Assembly: GCA_025963485.1 (NCBI GenBank)
Contig: JAOQAO010000104.1
Coordinates: 1-41,553 of the forward strand
Length of the DNA: 41,553 nt
Direction: 5' to 3'
Source of the DNA: Bacteroidota bacterium
Lineage (GTDB): Bacteria > Bacteroidota > Bacteroidia > Chitinophagales > LD1
A program made the position numbers and the translations under genes. Of the stretch, positions 33,980 to 41,553 are shown one piece after another. Position 1 is the first letter of the stretch. Every line of letters begins with the position of its first letter. Under the pieces are notes generated by a model that saw only the letters and a list, made by a program, of their open reading frames with translations, searched no databases and was not told where the DNA came from.

Positions 33980-34024
33980 TCCGATCTCGGATGCCGGATT
34001 TTTGATTTCGGATTTAATACAATT
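33980..34024 (+). repeat. CGGATT-type repeat ending in TTTAATACAATT
   Basis: The words CGGATGCCGGATT and GATTTCGGATTTAATACAAT start directly after the SDR stop codon. The GGATTTCGGATT word recurs at 37926-37940, 38083-38107 and 39598-39612. Confidence 0.6.
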
Positions 34025-34042
34025 GTCCTGCGCTACTACAGT

Positions 34043-34783
34043 TTAGCGCCCAGCTTCATTAAACACTTTATAAACTCCGCGCTTGCCATCGCTGAGAGTG
34101 ATCTCTATAGCATATACACCGGTCGCATAGTGGTCCATTGGTATTTGGGTGTTCGGAGATATTTTTTGTGTAGCTATCAGATGACCGACTATATCATAAA
34201 TTCTTATGTCTCCAGAAATAATTTCGGGACTATGAATGTAGAGCTGGGAACCGAATAAATAGACTTTGGTATCATTCATTTCCGCATTATCGATCCCGAG
34301 CGGAGCGGTAATGGTAAGCTGGACCCTGGCCGAGTCTACCTGCACTCCGGCAGGATTGGATACGATAGGCCATATCACGACTGTAGAAGACCCGACGACA
34401 AAATTAGGTCCTGAGAAATCGAACTTGACGTGACGCATCATGGCTCCACTTTGCGGATTTATTATCACAGCTGTTTTGGGGAAAATGACACCTGACGCAA
34501 CAGTAGTATATGAATATCCACCATTAACAAAGCCACCACCAGAAACGGAATAGCCAAAGGCCAGGGAATCGGAGTACGTTGCATTCCCCTGGTTGTAAAC
34601 CCATACATTAATGGATGGCGTGTCGCTATTGCCAGCCACACTCAATGGGAAAGTACGACTATAGAGCGAATCAAGTGCATTGGGGTCGAGATGCAGCACA
34701 AATTGAGCCCGCATGCTGCACGAAATAAATAGCAAGGCGGCGAATAAGGTGTAGCGAAATACTTTCATCTGAAATGTTTTCAT
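34043..34783 (-). CDS. small T9SS cargo with CARDB/Ig-like domain
   Basis: This 246-residue protein has a signal peptide ending FISCSMRAQ. The ATG at 34768 (MKVFRYTLFAALL) would give a more typical signal than the one at 34783. Residues 30-155 form an Ig-like CARDB-type domain (INVWVYNQGNATYSDSLAFG, VVIWPIVSNPAGVQVDS). The last 80 residues are a sorting domain (IRIYDIVGHLIATQ, YATGVYAIEITLSDGKRGVYK) that lacks a clear YPNP motif. No function can be assigned. It is divergent from the helical-repeat gene with 73 bases between starts. Confidence 0.75.
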   Translation of the reverse strand: MKTFQMKVFRYTLFAALLFISCSMRAQFVLHLDPNALDSLYSRTFPLSVAGNSDTPSINVWVYNQGNATYSDSLAFGYSVSGGGFVNGGYSYTTVASGVIFPKTAVIINPQSGAMMRHVKFDFSGPNFVVGSSTVVIWPIVSNPAGVQVDSARVQLTITAPLGIDNAEMNDTKVYLFGSQLYIHSPEIISGDIRIYDIVGHLIATQKISPNTQIPMDHYATGVYAIEITLSDGKRGVYKVFNEAGR

Positions 34784-34856
34784 AAAAGTAAAGATAAAGA
34801 AACTGATCCCAGCGCATATTTAATTTATATCTTAGCTCTCCAAATAGTAAAAAAAT

Positions 34857-36332
34857 ATGGATATCCTGAACCAGATCGTAGAGAAGCTTAATAAGGAAGA
34901 GATCAGGAAATTCAGGATCCTGTCTACAAACACAGCCGCTCCTGACGAAAGAAAGGACCTTATACTCTTTGACTATATACGCAACTCTGGTGTCAAATTT
35001 GACGAGAAAAAGGCGCTGAGAAAGCTGGGCTATAGCGATGGTATCAAGAACAGCTACTACCAGCTCAAGAACCGCCTGATCGAAAATATAGGCGACAGCC
35101 TGGTCATGCTCAATACACACAAGGACGAACTATATGAGATATTCCAGTACATCCAGCTATCACATCTCTACCGCTCCAGAAACTTACTGAAGGTCTCCCT
35201 CTCCTACCTGCACAAGGCTGAGCGTTGCGCGATCGCTATCGAGAGTTATGAAATGCTGGATGTGATCTATGGCGATTTTATCAAGCTCTCCTCAGACCTG
35301 CCCGAGATCAAACCTGATCCATATATCAAAAAGCGTGACGAGAATGCCGTGATCGTAACCGATCTGAGGGAAATGGATAACGCCCTGTCTATATTGTCAC
35401 ACCGGCTCAGGCTGTCACAAAATTTCGGACCCGTAGATAAAAACTCGCTGCAAAAACTCCAGGCCAGGGTAAATACGATCTCTGCGCATACCACCTCCGG
35501 ATTTGGCAAAAATCTCGAAGCGCGTATATACAATGCGCTTAGCAGGATCTTCCTGCAACAGCATAATTATGAGGGCCTCGAAAAATTAGCCGTCCAAACG
35601 TACCTGAAATTTGAAAAGGAAAACTGGTTTGACAAAGCGAACCATGAGTTAAAGCTACAAATGCTCACCTACTGCGCCAATGCACTTTTTAAAAACTCGA
35701 AAAACAAAGAATCGCTGTCATATGCTGAGAAATTAGGTAAGGAAATATTGTCTTTCGACAAACTACATTTCGAAAAGTATTACTTCTTCTATAGCAACTC
35801 ACTCGTGAATAACTATTCGATCATCAATCCGCAAAAGGGCCTGGAGGTGCTTAATGACTTTGAATCCAACATCAGAAAGAAGAAAAGTACTTACTACGAC
35901 TTCTATATATACCTCAACAGGGCCACCCTGCTGTACGATATGGGACGATATAAGGAGTCGCTGAAAAACCTGGTACGACTATACATAAGCGAAGGCTACC
36001 TGGAGGCCGATCAGTCATTCAAACTAAAAATAGAGGTATGCGAGCTTATCATAACGTTTGAATCGGGTGACAGTGAGGCGCTGGGATACAGGCTAAAACA
36101 AGTGAAGAAGTCGTTTGCGTCATTGCAAAATGAAAAATCCCTGCAACGCGATTTTGAGGTCATCCGACTGCTGGAGGATATGAATGCCGTTGTGGATTAT
36201 AAGCGGGATAGCCAAATCCTGAAGAAAGTTAATCTATTTTTGAAAGCAAAATACGGTTTGGACAAGGAAGATTCTGAAATCATCAAATACAGGCTATGGC
36301 TGAGTAAGAAATTCAGAATAAATATCAAATAG
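34857..36332 (+). CDS. helical-repeat (TPR-like) cytoplasmic protein of unknown function
   Basis: This 491-residue protein has no signal and no membrane segment. It is almost wholly alpha-helical with TPR-like pairs: LKVSLSYLHKAERCAIAIES near 120, NHELKLQMLTYCANALFKNS near 260, and YIYLNRATLLYDMGRYKESL near 345. The first 80 residues (NQIVEKLNKEEIRKFRIL, FDEKKALRKLGYSDGIKN) form a helical domain that looks adapted to bind DNA or protein. I do not recognise a named family; similar long TPR proteins occur throughout Bacteroidota. No neighbour suggests a job. Confidence 0.7.
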   Translation: MDILNQIVEKLNKEEIRKFRILSTNTAAPDERKDLILFDYIRNSGVKFDEKKALRKLGYSDGIKNSYYQLKNRLIENIGDSLVMLNTHKDELYEIFQYIQLSHLYRSRNLLKVSLSYLHKAERCAIAIESYEMLDVIYGDFIKLSSDLPEIKPDPYIKKRDENAVIVTDLREMDNALSILSHRLRLSQNFGPVDKNSLQKLQARVNTISAHTTSGFGKNLEARIYNALSRIFLQQHNYEGLEKLAVQTYLKFEKENWFDKANHELKLQMLTYCANALFKNSKNKESLSYAEKLGKEILSFDKLHFEKYYFFYSNSLVNNYSIINPQKGLEVLNDFESNIRKKKSTYYDFYIYLNRATLLYDMGRYKESLKNLVRLYISEGYLEADQSFKLKIEVCELIITFESGDSEALGYRLKQVKKSFASLQNEKSLQRDFEVIRLLEDMNAVVDYKRDSQILKKVNLFLKAKYGLDKEDSEIIKYRLWLSKKFRINIK

Positions 36333-36375
36333 AGACCATTTCACTTCTCATTATTATAACGTTTTATTAAAAAAA

Positions 36376-36441
36376 TACATTTGCAGAGCTAAGAAATGAA
36401 TGAAATGCGGTTGTTCTACCTGTCTGGCCGGCATATATTTG
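36376..36441 (+). promoter_or_regulatory. promoter region of the first PKD/T9SS paralogue
   Basis: TTG (36411-36413), a 20-base spacer and TATATTTG (36434-36441) match the consensus fully, 39 bases before the ATG. A second box, TACATTTG (36376-36383), lies further upstream. Both have counterparts before the second paralogue (TACATTTG at 38116-38123 and the degraded TATAGTTG near 38174). Confidence 0.75.
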
Positions 36442-36480
36442 TCCTGTCGAAGAAATTATTAAACAAAAAAAATAAATAAC

Positions 36481-37851
36481 ATGAAATCAAAATTCTTACT
36501 CGCGTTTTTAGCCTGTTGCCTTTTTACGGGCAAGCTATCCGCCCAGCTGTGTTATGCCTCTTTCTCCTACTCGCAGAATCCCGGTAGCACAACTGTGACA
36601 TTCTATGTAGACAGCTCATCAGCAGGTTTTCTCAACTATCCTGTATACACCTGGAGCTTTGGCGATGGTACAGCGGGATTCAGTTCACAGACCAGCCACT
36701 CTTATAATTCTCTCGGGCCATACACCGTGTGCCTGACGATGAATGATACAACGAACCATTGCACTTTTACTACCTGCGATACCGTGAGGCTATCAGGCGG
36801 CAGCAACTGCTCAACTACGATTTCCTATACCAATGTAGATAGTGTATATACATTCACTGCATCTAATTCCGGTACTGCACCATTCACCTACAGCTGGACC
36901 GTAAACGGGCAAAACGCTTCAACTTCGGCTAGCCCTACTATCACGCTGCCACCTTCTAACTTCCTTTCCTACAATGTATGTGTGTCAGTCTCTGACAATA
37001 ACGGCTGCGTAGCAACAGACTGTACTGTCGTATTTGATTCTTCGCAGAATACTGCCAGCTGCAATACATTTGCCTCTGTGAGCAATCAGGACAGCCTTTA
37101 TACTTTCACAGCATCGCACCTCGGCGGTACGCCAGTGAGCTACTCATGGTATTACAACAATACATTACTCGGTACTACTGCTTCGGTTTCTACTATTCTC
37201 ACAGCTGCAGATCTCGCAGCAGGCGGATCTGTATGCGTCACTATCGCTGATGCCAATGGATGTACTTCTACAGACTGTGTGACCCTCCGCAGCCCATCGG
37301 GCGGTGGCGGATGCCAGGCATACTTTGTGATCTATCCCGACTCCAGCAACGGTAACCTGGGATACTACCTGGGATACAACTACTCGAGTGGCAGCTTTGG
37401 AACAAACGTACTTTGGGATTTCGGTGATGGTTCGACCTCGACCAACCCATACCCATCACATACTTATGCTACCCCAGGACAATACACGGTCTGCCTCACG
37501 GTAGGTACTCCGGGTACTACGTGCTATGACACTTATTGCGATTCTTCTTTCTATGCATACAAAACAGCTTCGGGCCTGATGACACACCTGAGCATCTCAG
37601 GAGCTACAGGTATCAATGAAGCAAGCGCAAACACTGCGATCAGCATCTACCCAAATCCGGTGAACGACAAGCTGACAATAAGCACTAAGGGGAATATCGA
37701 CAATGAGCGGATATTCAACATGGGCGGACAGCTGGTATTCGAAAGGAAATCAGGCAACGAGATCAACGTATCCAAATTTAGCACTGGTATCTATATCCTG
37801 GAGCTGAGCTCCAATGGTGCGACCTCAAGAACTAAATTTGTAAAGGAATAA
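36481..37851 (+). CDS. PKD-domain T9SS cargo, tandem paralogue A
   Basis: This 456-residue surface or secreted protein has a signal peptide (about 1-21, FTGKLSAQ). It consists of four Ig/PKD units: a PKD unit with YTWSFGDGTAGFSSQTSHSY at about 57-76, two Ig-like units, and a second PKD unit with VLWDFGDGSTSTNPYPSHTY at about 303. A sorting domain follows (ISIYPNPVNDKLTISTKG, STGIYILELSSNGATSRTKF). Each unit closes with a cysteine pair (CTFTTCDTV, CVATDCTVV, CTSTDCVTL, CYDTYCDSS). It likely binds polysaccharide or protein at the surface, but no ligand is known. The next gene is a close copy. Confidence 0.85.
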   Translation: MKSKFLLAFLACCLFTGKLSAQLCYASFSYSQNPGSTTVTFYVDSSSAGFLNYPVYTWSFGDGTAGFSSQTSHSYNSLGPYTVCLTMNDTTNHCTFTTCDTVRLSGGSNCSTTISYTNVDSVYTFTASNSGTAPFTYSWTVNGQNASTSASPTITLPPSNFLSYNVCVSVSDNNGCVATDCTVVFDSSQNTASCNTFASVSNQDSLYTFTASHLGGTPVSYSWYYNNTLLGTTASVSTILTAADLAAGGSVCVTIADANGCTSTDCVTLRSPSGGGGCQAYFVIYPDSSNGNLGYYLGYNYSSGSFGTNVLWDFGDGSTSTNPYPSHTYATPGQYTVCLTVGTPGTTCYDTYCDSSFYAYKTASGLMTHLSISGATGINEASANTAISIYPNPVNDKLTISTKGNIDNERIFNMGGQLVFERKSGNEINVSKFSTGIYILELSSNGATSRTKFVKE

Positions 37852-38216
37852 AGGCGGATTTTGTTCAATCTCTGCGAGACCCCTGCGCCTCGTGCGCAGC
37901 GTCTTTTTATCTCGGATTTCAGAATGCGGATTTCGGATTGAATACAAATTGTTGGTGACGCTACGCTAACACCAACAACGGCATCTGCTAAAGATAGTTT
38001 GTAAAGGAATAAGGGGAATTTTTATTCCGATATTTAAACAAGGGGCCCTGCATGAGAAATCGTGTGGGGTTTTTTGATTGCGGATTTCGGAGTGGGGATT
38101 TCGGATTAAGTATAATACATTTGCTGGTATATTAAATAAATTAAACTATCTTATCCGGCCCTATTTCGCGGTATATAGTTGTATCGTCCGGGAATTATTA
38201 ATCAAAAATTAAAACC
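37852..38216. other. 365-base spacer between paralogues with repeats, a hairpin and a gene-end scar
   Basis: The spacer contains CTCGGATTTCAGAATGCGG and GATTTCGGATTGAATACAAA (37912-37947), and a 9-base perfect hairpin TTGTTGGTG/CACCAACAA (37949-37978). TTTGTAAAGGAATAA (37998-38012) is identical to the last codons of paralogue A (FVKE-stop). A second GGATTTCGG pair (38083-38107) and a TACATTTG box follow. No reading frame is credible. The scar suggests a lost third copy or unequal recombination. Confidence 0.6.
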
Positions 38217-39584
38217 ATGAAATCAAAATTCTTACTCGCGCTTTTAGTCTCTTGCCTTTTTTCGGGCGCGCTATCCGCACAGTGCTATGCTTATTTCTCC
38301 TATACCCTGAACCCAGGAAGCACGTCCGTGATGTTCTATGTAGACAGCTCGTCTGCAGGCGCGCTAAATTATCCCGTATACAGCTGGACATTTGGCGATG
38401 GTACTTTCAACTGGGGATCTCAGGTCGCCCATACATATAACTCCGCAGGATCAAAGACCGTATGCCTGACTATGAGTGATACTGTAAATCACTGTACTTT
38501 TACTACCTGTGATACGGTCAGAATGACCAGCGGAGCTATCTGCTCTGCAGTGATCGGCTATACGAATGTGGATAGCGTTTACAGTTTTCATGCCGTCGGC
38601 ACTGGCCCACTGCCATATACCTATAGCTGGATGGTGAACGGCCAGATCGTATCAACCTCTGCCACGCCGACCCTCACATTCCCTCCATCTAACCCTCTGC
38701 CCCACAATGTTTGCTTGACAGTAGTAGATAATGCAGGATGTACGTCCAGCGCCTGCACAGTGATATATGACTCCACGCAAAATGCATCAGCATGCAGTAC
38801 ATACGCCTCTGTGTCCAGCATAGACAGTTTCTATACATTCACTGCATCTCATCTGGGCTTTAACCCTTTGACATACTCATGGTACAATGGCAATACATTC
38901 CTGGGTTCTACAGCATCTGTTTCTACCGTCCTGGACTCAGCGGCCCTCGCAGCCGGCGTTTCTATATGCGTGACCGTAACGGATGTTTCAAACTGTACCT
39001 CTTCGGACTGCGCAACCCTCAGCAACACGACAGGTGGTGTTGGATGCCAGGCTTACTTCGTGATCTATCCTGATACTACCAATGGCCCTCTCGGGTACTA
39101 CATGGGCAGCAATCAATCGTCTGGCAGCTTCGGTTCGAATGTGCTTTGGGATTTCGGTGATGGTTCGACCTCTACCAATCCGTATCCATCGCATACATAT
39201 GCCACTGCAGGACAATACACAGTCTGCCTCACTGTAGGTACACCAGGCACCAGCTGCTATGATACATACTGCGATTCTTCTTTCTATGCATACAAGACCG
39301 CTTCGGGCCTGATGACGCACCTGACCATCGCAGCTGCGACGGGTATCAATGATGTCAACGCAAACTCAGCTTTCAGCATCTATCCCAATCCGGTCAATGA
39401 CAAGCTGACAATAAATGCTAAAGAGAATATCGAAAACGAAAGGATATTCAACATAGGCGGACAGCTGCTCTTCGAAAGGAAATCAGGCAATGAGATCAAC
39501 GTATCTAAATTTAGTGCGGGTATCTACATACTGGAGCTGACCTCTGGTGGCGTAAGCTCGAGAACTAAATTTGCAAAGGAATAA
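38217..39584 (+). CDS. PKD-domain T9SS cargo, tandem paralogue B
   Basis: This 455-residue protein is collinear with paralogue A. It has the same signal peptide start (MKSKFLLA), four Ig/PKD units with YSWTFGDGTFNWGSQVAHTY and VLWDFGDGSTSTNPYPSHTY, and a near-identical sorting domain (FSIYPNPVNDKLTINAKE, SAGIYILELTSGGVSSRTKF). The fourth PKD unit and the C-terminus are the most conserved; units 2 and 3 have diverged most. The cysteine pairs are kept. Its upstream region shares the AATTATTAA leader and promoter boxes with A, so the duplication included control sequence. Confidence 0.86.
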   Translation: MKSKFLLALLVSCLFSGALSAQCYAYFSYTLNPGSTSVMFYVDSSSAGALNYPVYSWTFGDGTFNWGSQVAHTYNSAGSKTVCLTMSDTVNHCTFTTCDTVRMTSGAICSAVIGYTNVDSVYSFHAVGTGPLPYTYSWMVNGQIVSTSATPTLTFPPSNPLPHNVCLTVVDNAGCTSSACTVIYDSTQNASACSTYASVSSIDSFYTFTASHLGFNPLTYSWYNGNTFLGSTASVSTVLDSAALAAGVSICVTVTDVSNCTSSDCATLSNTTGGVGCQAYFVIYPDTTNGPLGYYMGSNQSSGSFGSNVLWDFGDGSTSTNPYPSHTYATAGQYTVCLTVGTPGTSCYDTYCDSSFYAYKTASGLMTHLTIAAATGINDVNANSAFSIYPNPVNDKLTINAKENIENERIFNIGGQLLFERKSGNEINVSKFSAGIYILELTSGGVSSRTKFAKE

Positions 39585-39621
39585 ACAGATTGCGGAGTGG
39601 GGATTTCGGATTGAGTGGTTG

Positions 39622-39645
39622 AAGGTTGGCGTCCCCGCCAACCTT
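39622..39645. repeat. 10-base perfect hairpin after paralogue B
   Basis: AAGGTTGGCG and CGCCAACCTT enclose a four-base loop TCCC. There is no T run on either side, so it is a palindromic intergenic repeat more than a classic terminator. Confidence 0.7.
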
Positions 39646-39710
39646 GGACAAATACACATGCTTTGCACACGGATATCATATCTAATACAAAACGGATAAT
39701 GCAAATACAT

Positions 39711-39745
39711 ATTTCTCGCAAAGGCGCAAAGAATGCAAAGAAAAA
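39711..39745 (-). repeat. inverted copy of the TTTCTTTGCG...TTTGCG repeat
   Basis: On the minus strand this reads TTTCTTTGCATTCTTTGCGC and CTTTGCGAGAAAT, the same word family as 25568-25595 on the plus strand. It lies between paralogue B and the end of the converging 167-residue gene. Confidence 0.65.
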
Positions 39746-39753
39746 GCCGCTAA

Positions 39754-40257
39754 TTATAATTTAAACCCTACCTCCTGACCTACAAATTTCTTGTGCCAGC
39801 TCAGAGAGAGGGGTATTTGCCATTGTGAGTTGAGGGCGTCGATAGTGGTGACGAGATTATTGAAGACTAAGGTATCGTCGGTGATGGTGCCGGATGCTAC
39901 TTCCTTTTTGAATGATTCGAAGTCGAGGCCTTTCACTTCTCTGTCCTGTATATAGCAGGTATAGAATCGGTCGAAGAAATTGACATTATATTTTGTGCCT
40001 AGTTCTTTGATAAACCTCACGGTGCTGTCTATGGAGCAGCCGCTGACTTGTAGCTTTTCCTCATCGGCAGCAAGTATGACGAAGCGGTCAAACAGTAACT
40101 CTCCATCGCCTATGACCTTAGCCTTATGGGCCAGCCACTGGGAGACAAAGGTTTTGATCTCCTGGGCGATCTGGGCCGACTCTGATGGGGCAAAAGCCCT
40201 GTCAGCCTGGTATACCCAGACGCGGGCGGAGTGCGGGAGATGAGCGAAGTTTTCCAA
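39754..40257 (-). CDS. conserved Bacteroidota protein, often mislabelled ABC transporter ATPase
   Basis: This 167-residue cytoplasmic protein has no signal. Its landmarks are RVWVYQADRAFAPSE at the N-terminus, TFVSQWLAHKAKVIG, FDRFVILAADEE, VSGCSIDSTVRFIKELG and TLVFNNLVTTIDALNSQW. I recognise this pattern from proteins that databases name ABC transporter ATPase in Bacteroidota. It has no Walker A (GxxGxGKS/T), no Walker B and no LSGGQ, so that label is not supported. The conserved GCSIDSxV and NNLV suggest a binding site, but its function is unknown. It converges on paralogue B. Confidence 0.75.
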   Translation of the reverse strand: MENFAHLPHSARVWVYQADRAFAPSESAQIAQEIKTFVSQWLAHKAKVIGDGELLFDRFVILAADEEKLQVSGCSIDSTVRFIKELGTKYNVNFFDRFYTCYIQDREVKGLDFESFKKEVASGTITDDTLVFNNLVTTIDALNSQWQIPLSLSWHKKFVGQEVGFKL

Positions 40258-40337
40258 TTATGACAATTTAATGACAAAATTAATGACATTATCCGATTAA
40301 GGTAACGGAACTTTGCACCCATAACAAACAATAAGAA

Positions 40338-41553
40338 ATGAACAAGATATTGGTGCTCCTGTGCTGGTGCTGCGCTCTCGGTGCTTTCGCTCAAAATGAC
40401 TCTGTGAGCCTCGGTGCAGGTGCCACAGATATGGTATTTTACAATACTGCTACGGGGGCTAAAACCTCCGCCTCAAACATCGACTGGCATATAGCCTTCA
40501 CCGTCAGGCCGGCACTGCCTCCAAACAACACGAACCAGGCAGCTGCGATCAGGATCAATGAGGCCAATGGCGTAAAGCTGTTTCACAGTAACCAAAAGCT
40601 CGATGTATGGGCTTCGTTTGACACGACGGGATGGATGGGCTGGCAGGCTATGCACAACCCGGATACTACCTGGACCATCGGCGCATTCAATGTCAATAAG
40701 GATTTCAGCAACTACTATAACTATGGATGGGGTAGCTATAACTTTGCGCAGCATAGCGTATTTGGCGACTCATCTATCTATCTCCTCCAACTGCCCGATG
40801 GTACTTTCAGGAAATTTGCCATACTGAACCTCGATTATGATACGGCTTTCAATGTGCAGTTTGACAAGCTGGACAATTCGGATTTCACCGCAGCTGAGAT
40901 CCAGAAAAAGCCATACCGCACCAAGAGCTTCGTGTACTACAATCTCGATACAAAGAATGTGATAGACAAGGAACCGGCGATCAGCGCATGGGACATGGTC
41001 TTCACGAGATATAACAATACCGGCTCCATAGCCGATCCTACTAAAGATATGGGCATACTGACCAATGATGCTAACTCTGCCTATGCGGCGTCTGGCACAG
41101 AGGCACTGGAAACATGCTACGCAGGCCAGTACTCAAATTATATCAATGTAATAGATGAGACCTGGAGAGACCAGACGACAGATACGATCATACCGGGGTT
41201 AGCTTATTTCGTATCCGGAAGTATATCGGGGAACTACAGGCTGACGATGACACAATTTGGCACTAGTTATACAGGATTGATGGGATTTAACATCGTGAAG
41301 TGTATGGCTACCGGCATCAATGATGTCAGCGCAAACGGTACAATACTATCCGTATATCCAGTGCCTGTATCAGATGTACTGCATGTGTCAATGACCAGCG
41401 AGGCTCAAAGCGCAGGAAATATAAGTCTGCTCGATATGTCCGGTAGGATGATCACTTCGCAAAGTATAAATATCCTAAGCGGCGACAATAATTTCACCAT
41501 AAATACAGCAATGCTTCAGTCGGGTAACTATGTCCTGTCCGTATCGTCTGAAG
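40338..41553 (+). CDS. T9SS cargo protein, 3' end outside the window
   Basis: The frame opens at the ATG at 40338 and stays open to the last base (405 complete codons). It has a signal peptide (MNKILVLLCWCCALGAFAQ). Two similar halves each contain a W-x-(I/V)-x-F motif (SNIDWHIAFTVRPALPP near 53 and ISAWDMVFTRYNN near 217), a pattern that reminds me of HmuY-type haem-binding lipoproteins, but the link is weak. Next comes the start of a sorting domain: LSVYPVPVSDVLHVSM, ISLLDMSGRMITSQ, and MLQSGNYVLSVSSE, where the window ends. Only a few residues should be missing. Confidence 0.78.
   Translation, partial: MNKILVLLCWCCALGAFAQNDSVSLGAGATDMVFYNTATGAKTSASNIDWHIAFTVRPALPPNNTNQAAAIRINEANGVKLFHSNQKLDVWASFDTTGWMGWQAMHNPDTTWTIGAFNVNKDFSNYYNYGWGSYNFAQHSVFGDSSIYLLQLPDGTFRKFAILNLDYDTAFNVQFDKLDNSDFTAAEIQKKPYRTKSFVYYNLDTKNVIDKEPAISAWDMVFTRYNNTGSIADPTKDMGILTNDANSAYAASGTEALETCYAGQYSNYINVIDETWRDQTTDTIIPGLAYFVSGSISGNYRLTMTQFGTSYTGLMGFNIVKCMATGINDVSANGTILSVYPVPVSDVLHVSMTSEAQSAGNISLLDMSGRMITSQSINILSGDNNFTINTAMLQSGNYVLSVSSE

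Overview
This 41.5 kb window is chromosomal DNA from a member of the Bacteroidota, most likely the Chitinophagia/Sphingobacteriia side of the phylum. Three things point there. Many secreted proteins end in the YPNP...G.Y.(I/L)(K/V) type of type IX secretion (T9SS) sorting domain. Several genes are preceded by the phylum-specific promoter TTG-N18-20-TAnnTTTG, and Shine-Dalgarno sequences are scarce. The content is also typical of the phylum: a PorE-like OmpA lipoprotein, a Bacteroidota-style TonB, DUF1573, and reduplicated intergenic repeats. No phage, insertion sequence or CRISPR array is visible.

Layout. 1-1072: sugar-nucleotide aminotransferase with an in-frame stop. 1133-7156 (+): outer-membrane barrel, Kdo transferase WaaA, TonB, a small secreted protein and a PorE-like protein. 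7165-16258 (-): FG-GAP T9SS cargo, a two-gene operon (small sorting-domain protein plus a protein ending in five 40-residue repeats), M42 aminopeptidase, a membrane helix-hairpin-helix protein and a 1159-residue cysteine-rich T9SS cargo. 16865-19755 (-): tRNA-Trp, secE, nusG, rplK, rplA, rplJ, closed by a terminator with no rplL-rpoBC behind it. 19889-25526: barrel protein, NUDIX hydrolase, L-serine ammonia-lyase, T9SS cargo, DUF1573 protein and RuvX. 25649-29050: def, two unrelated minus-strand genes and a DHH phosphoesterase, with a chimeric relic (promoter and start of the DHH gene fused to the end of def) between them. 29120-32510: three tandem cyclophilin-FKBP fusion proteins. 32619-36332: thioesterase, SDR, T9SS cargo and a helical-repeat protein. 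36481-39584: tandem pair of PKD/T9SS paralogues with duplicated promoters. 39754-41553: a conserved 167-residue protein and the start of another T9SS cargo.

How it fits together. Eight T9SS cargo proteins and one PorE-like T9SS component sit among envelope genes (WaaA, TonB, barrels). Two of the three double prolyl isomerases carry export signals (one lipoprotein, one Sec type I) and could help fold exported proline-rich cargo; that link is inference. The translation block and the metabolic genes are ordinary housekeeping.

The most unusual observations are the triplicated dual immunophilin with three different predicted locations, the def/DHH chimeric relic, the 40-residue repeat protein, the cysteine-paired Ig-like repeats shared by several T9SS cargo proteins, the truncated ribosomal operon, and the reduplicated repeats that begin right at stop codons and often end in TTTAATACAA.
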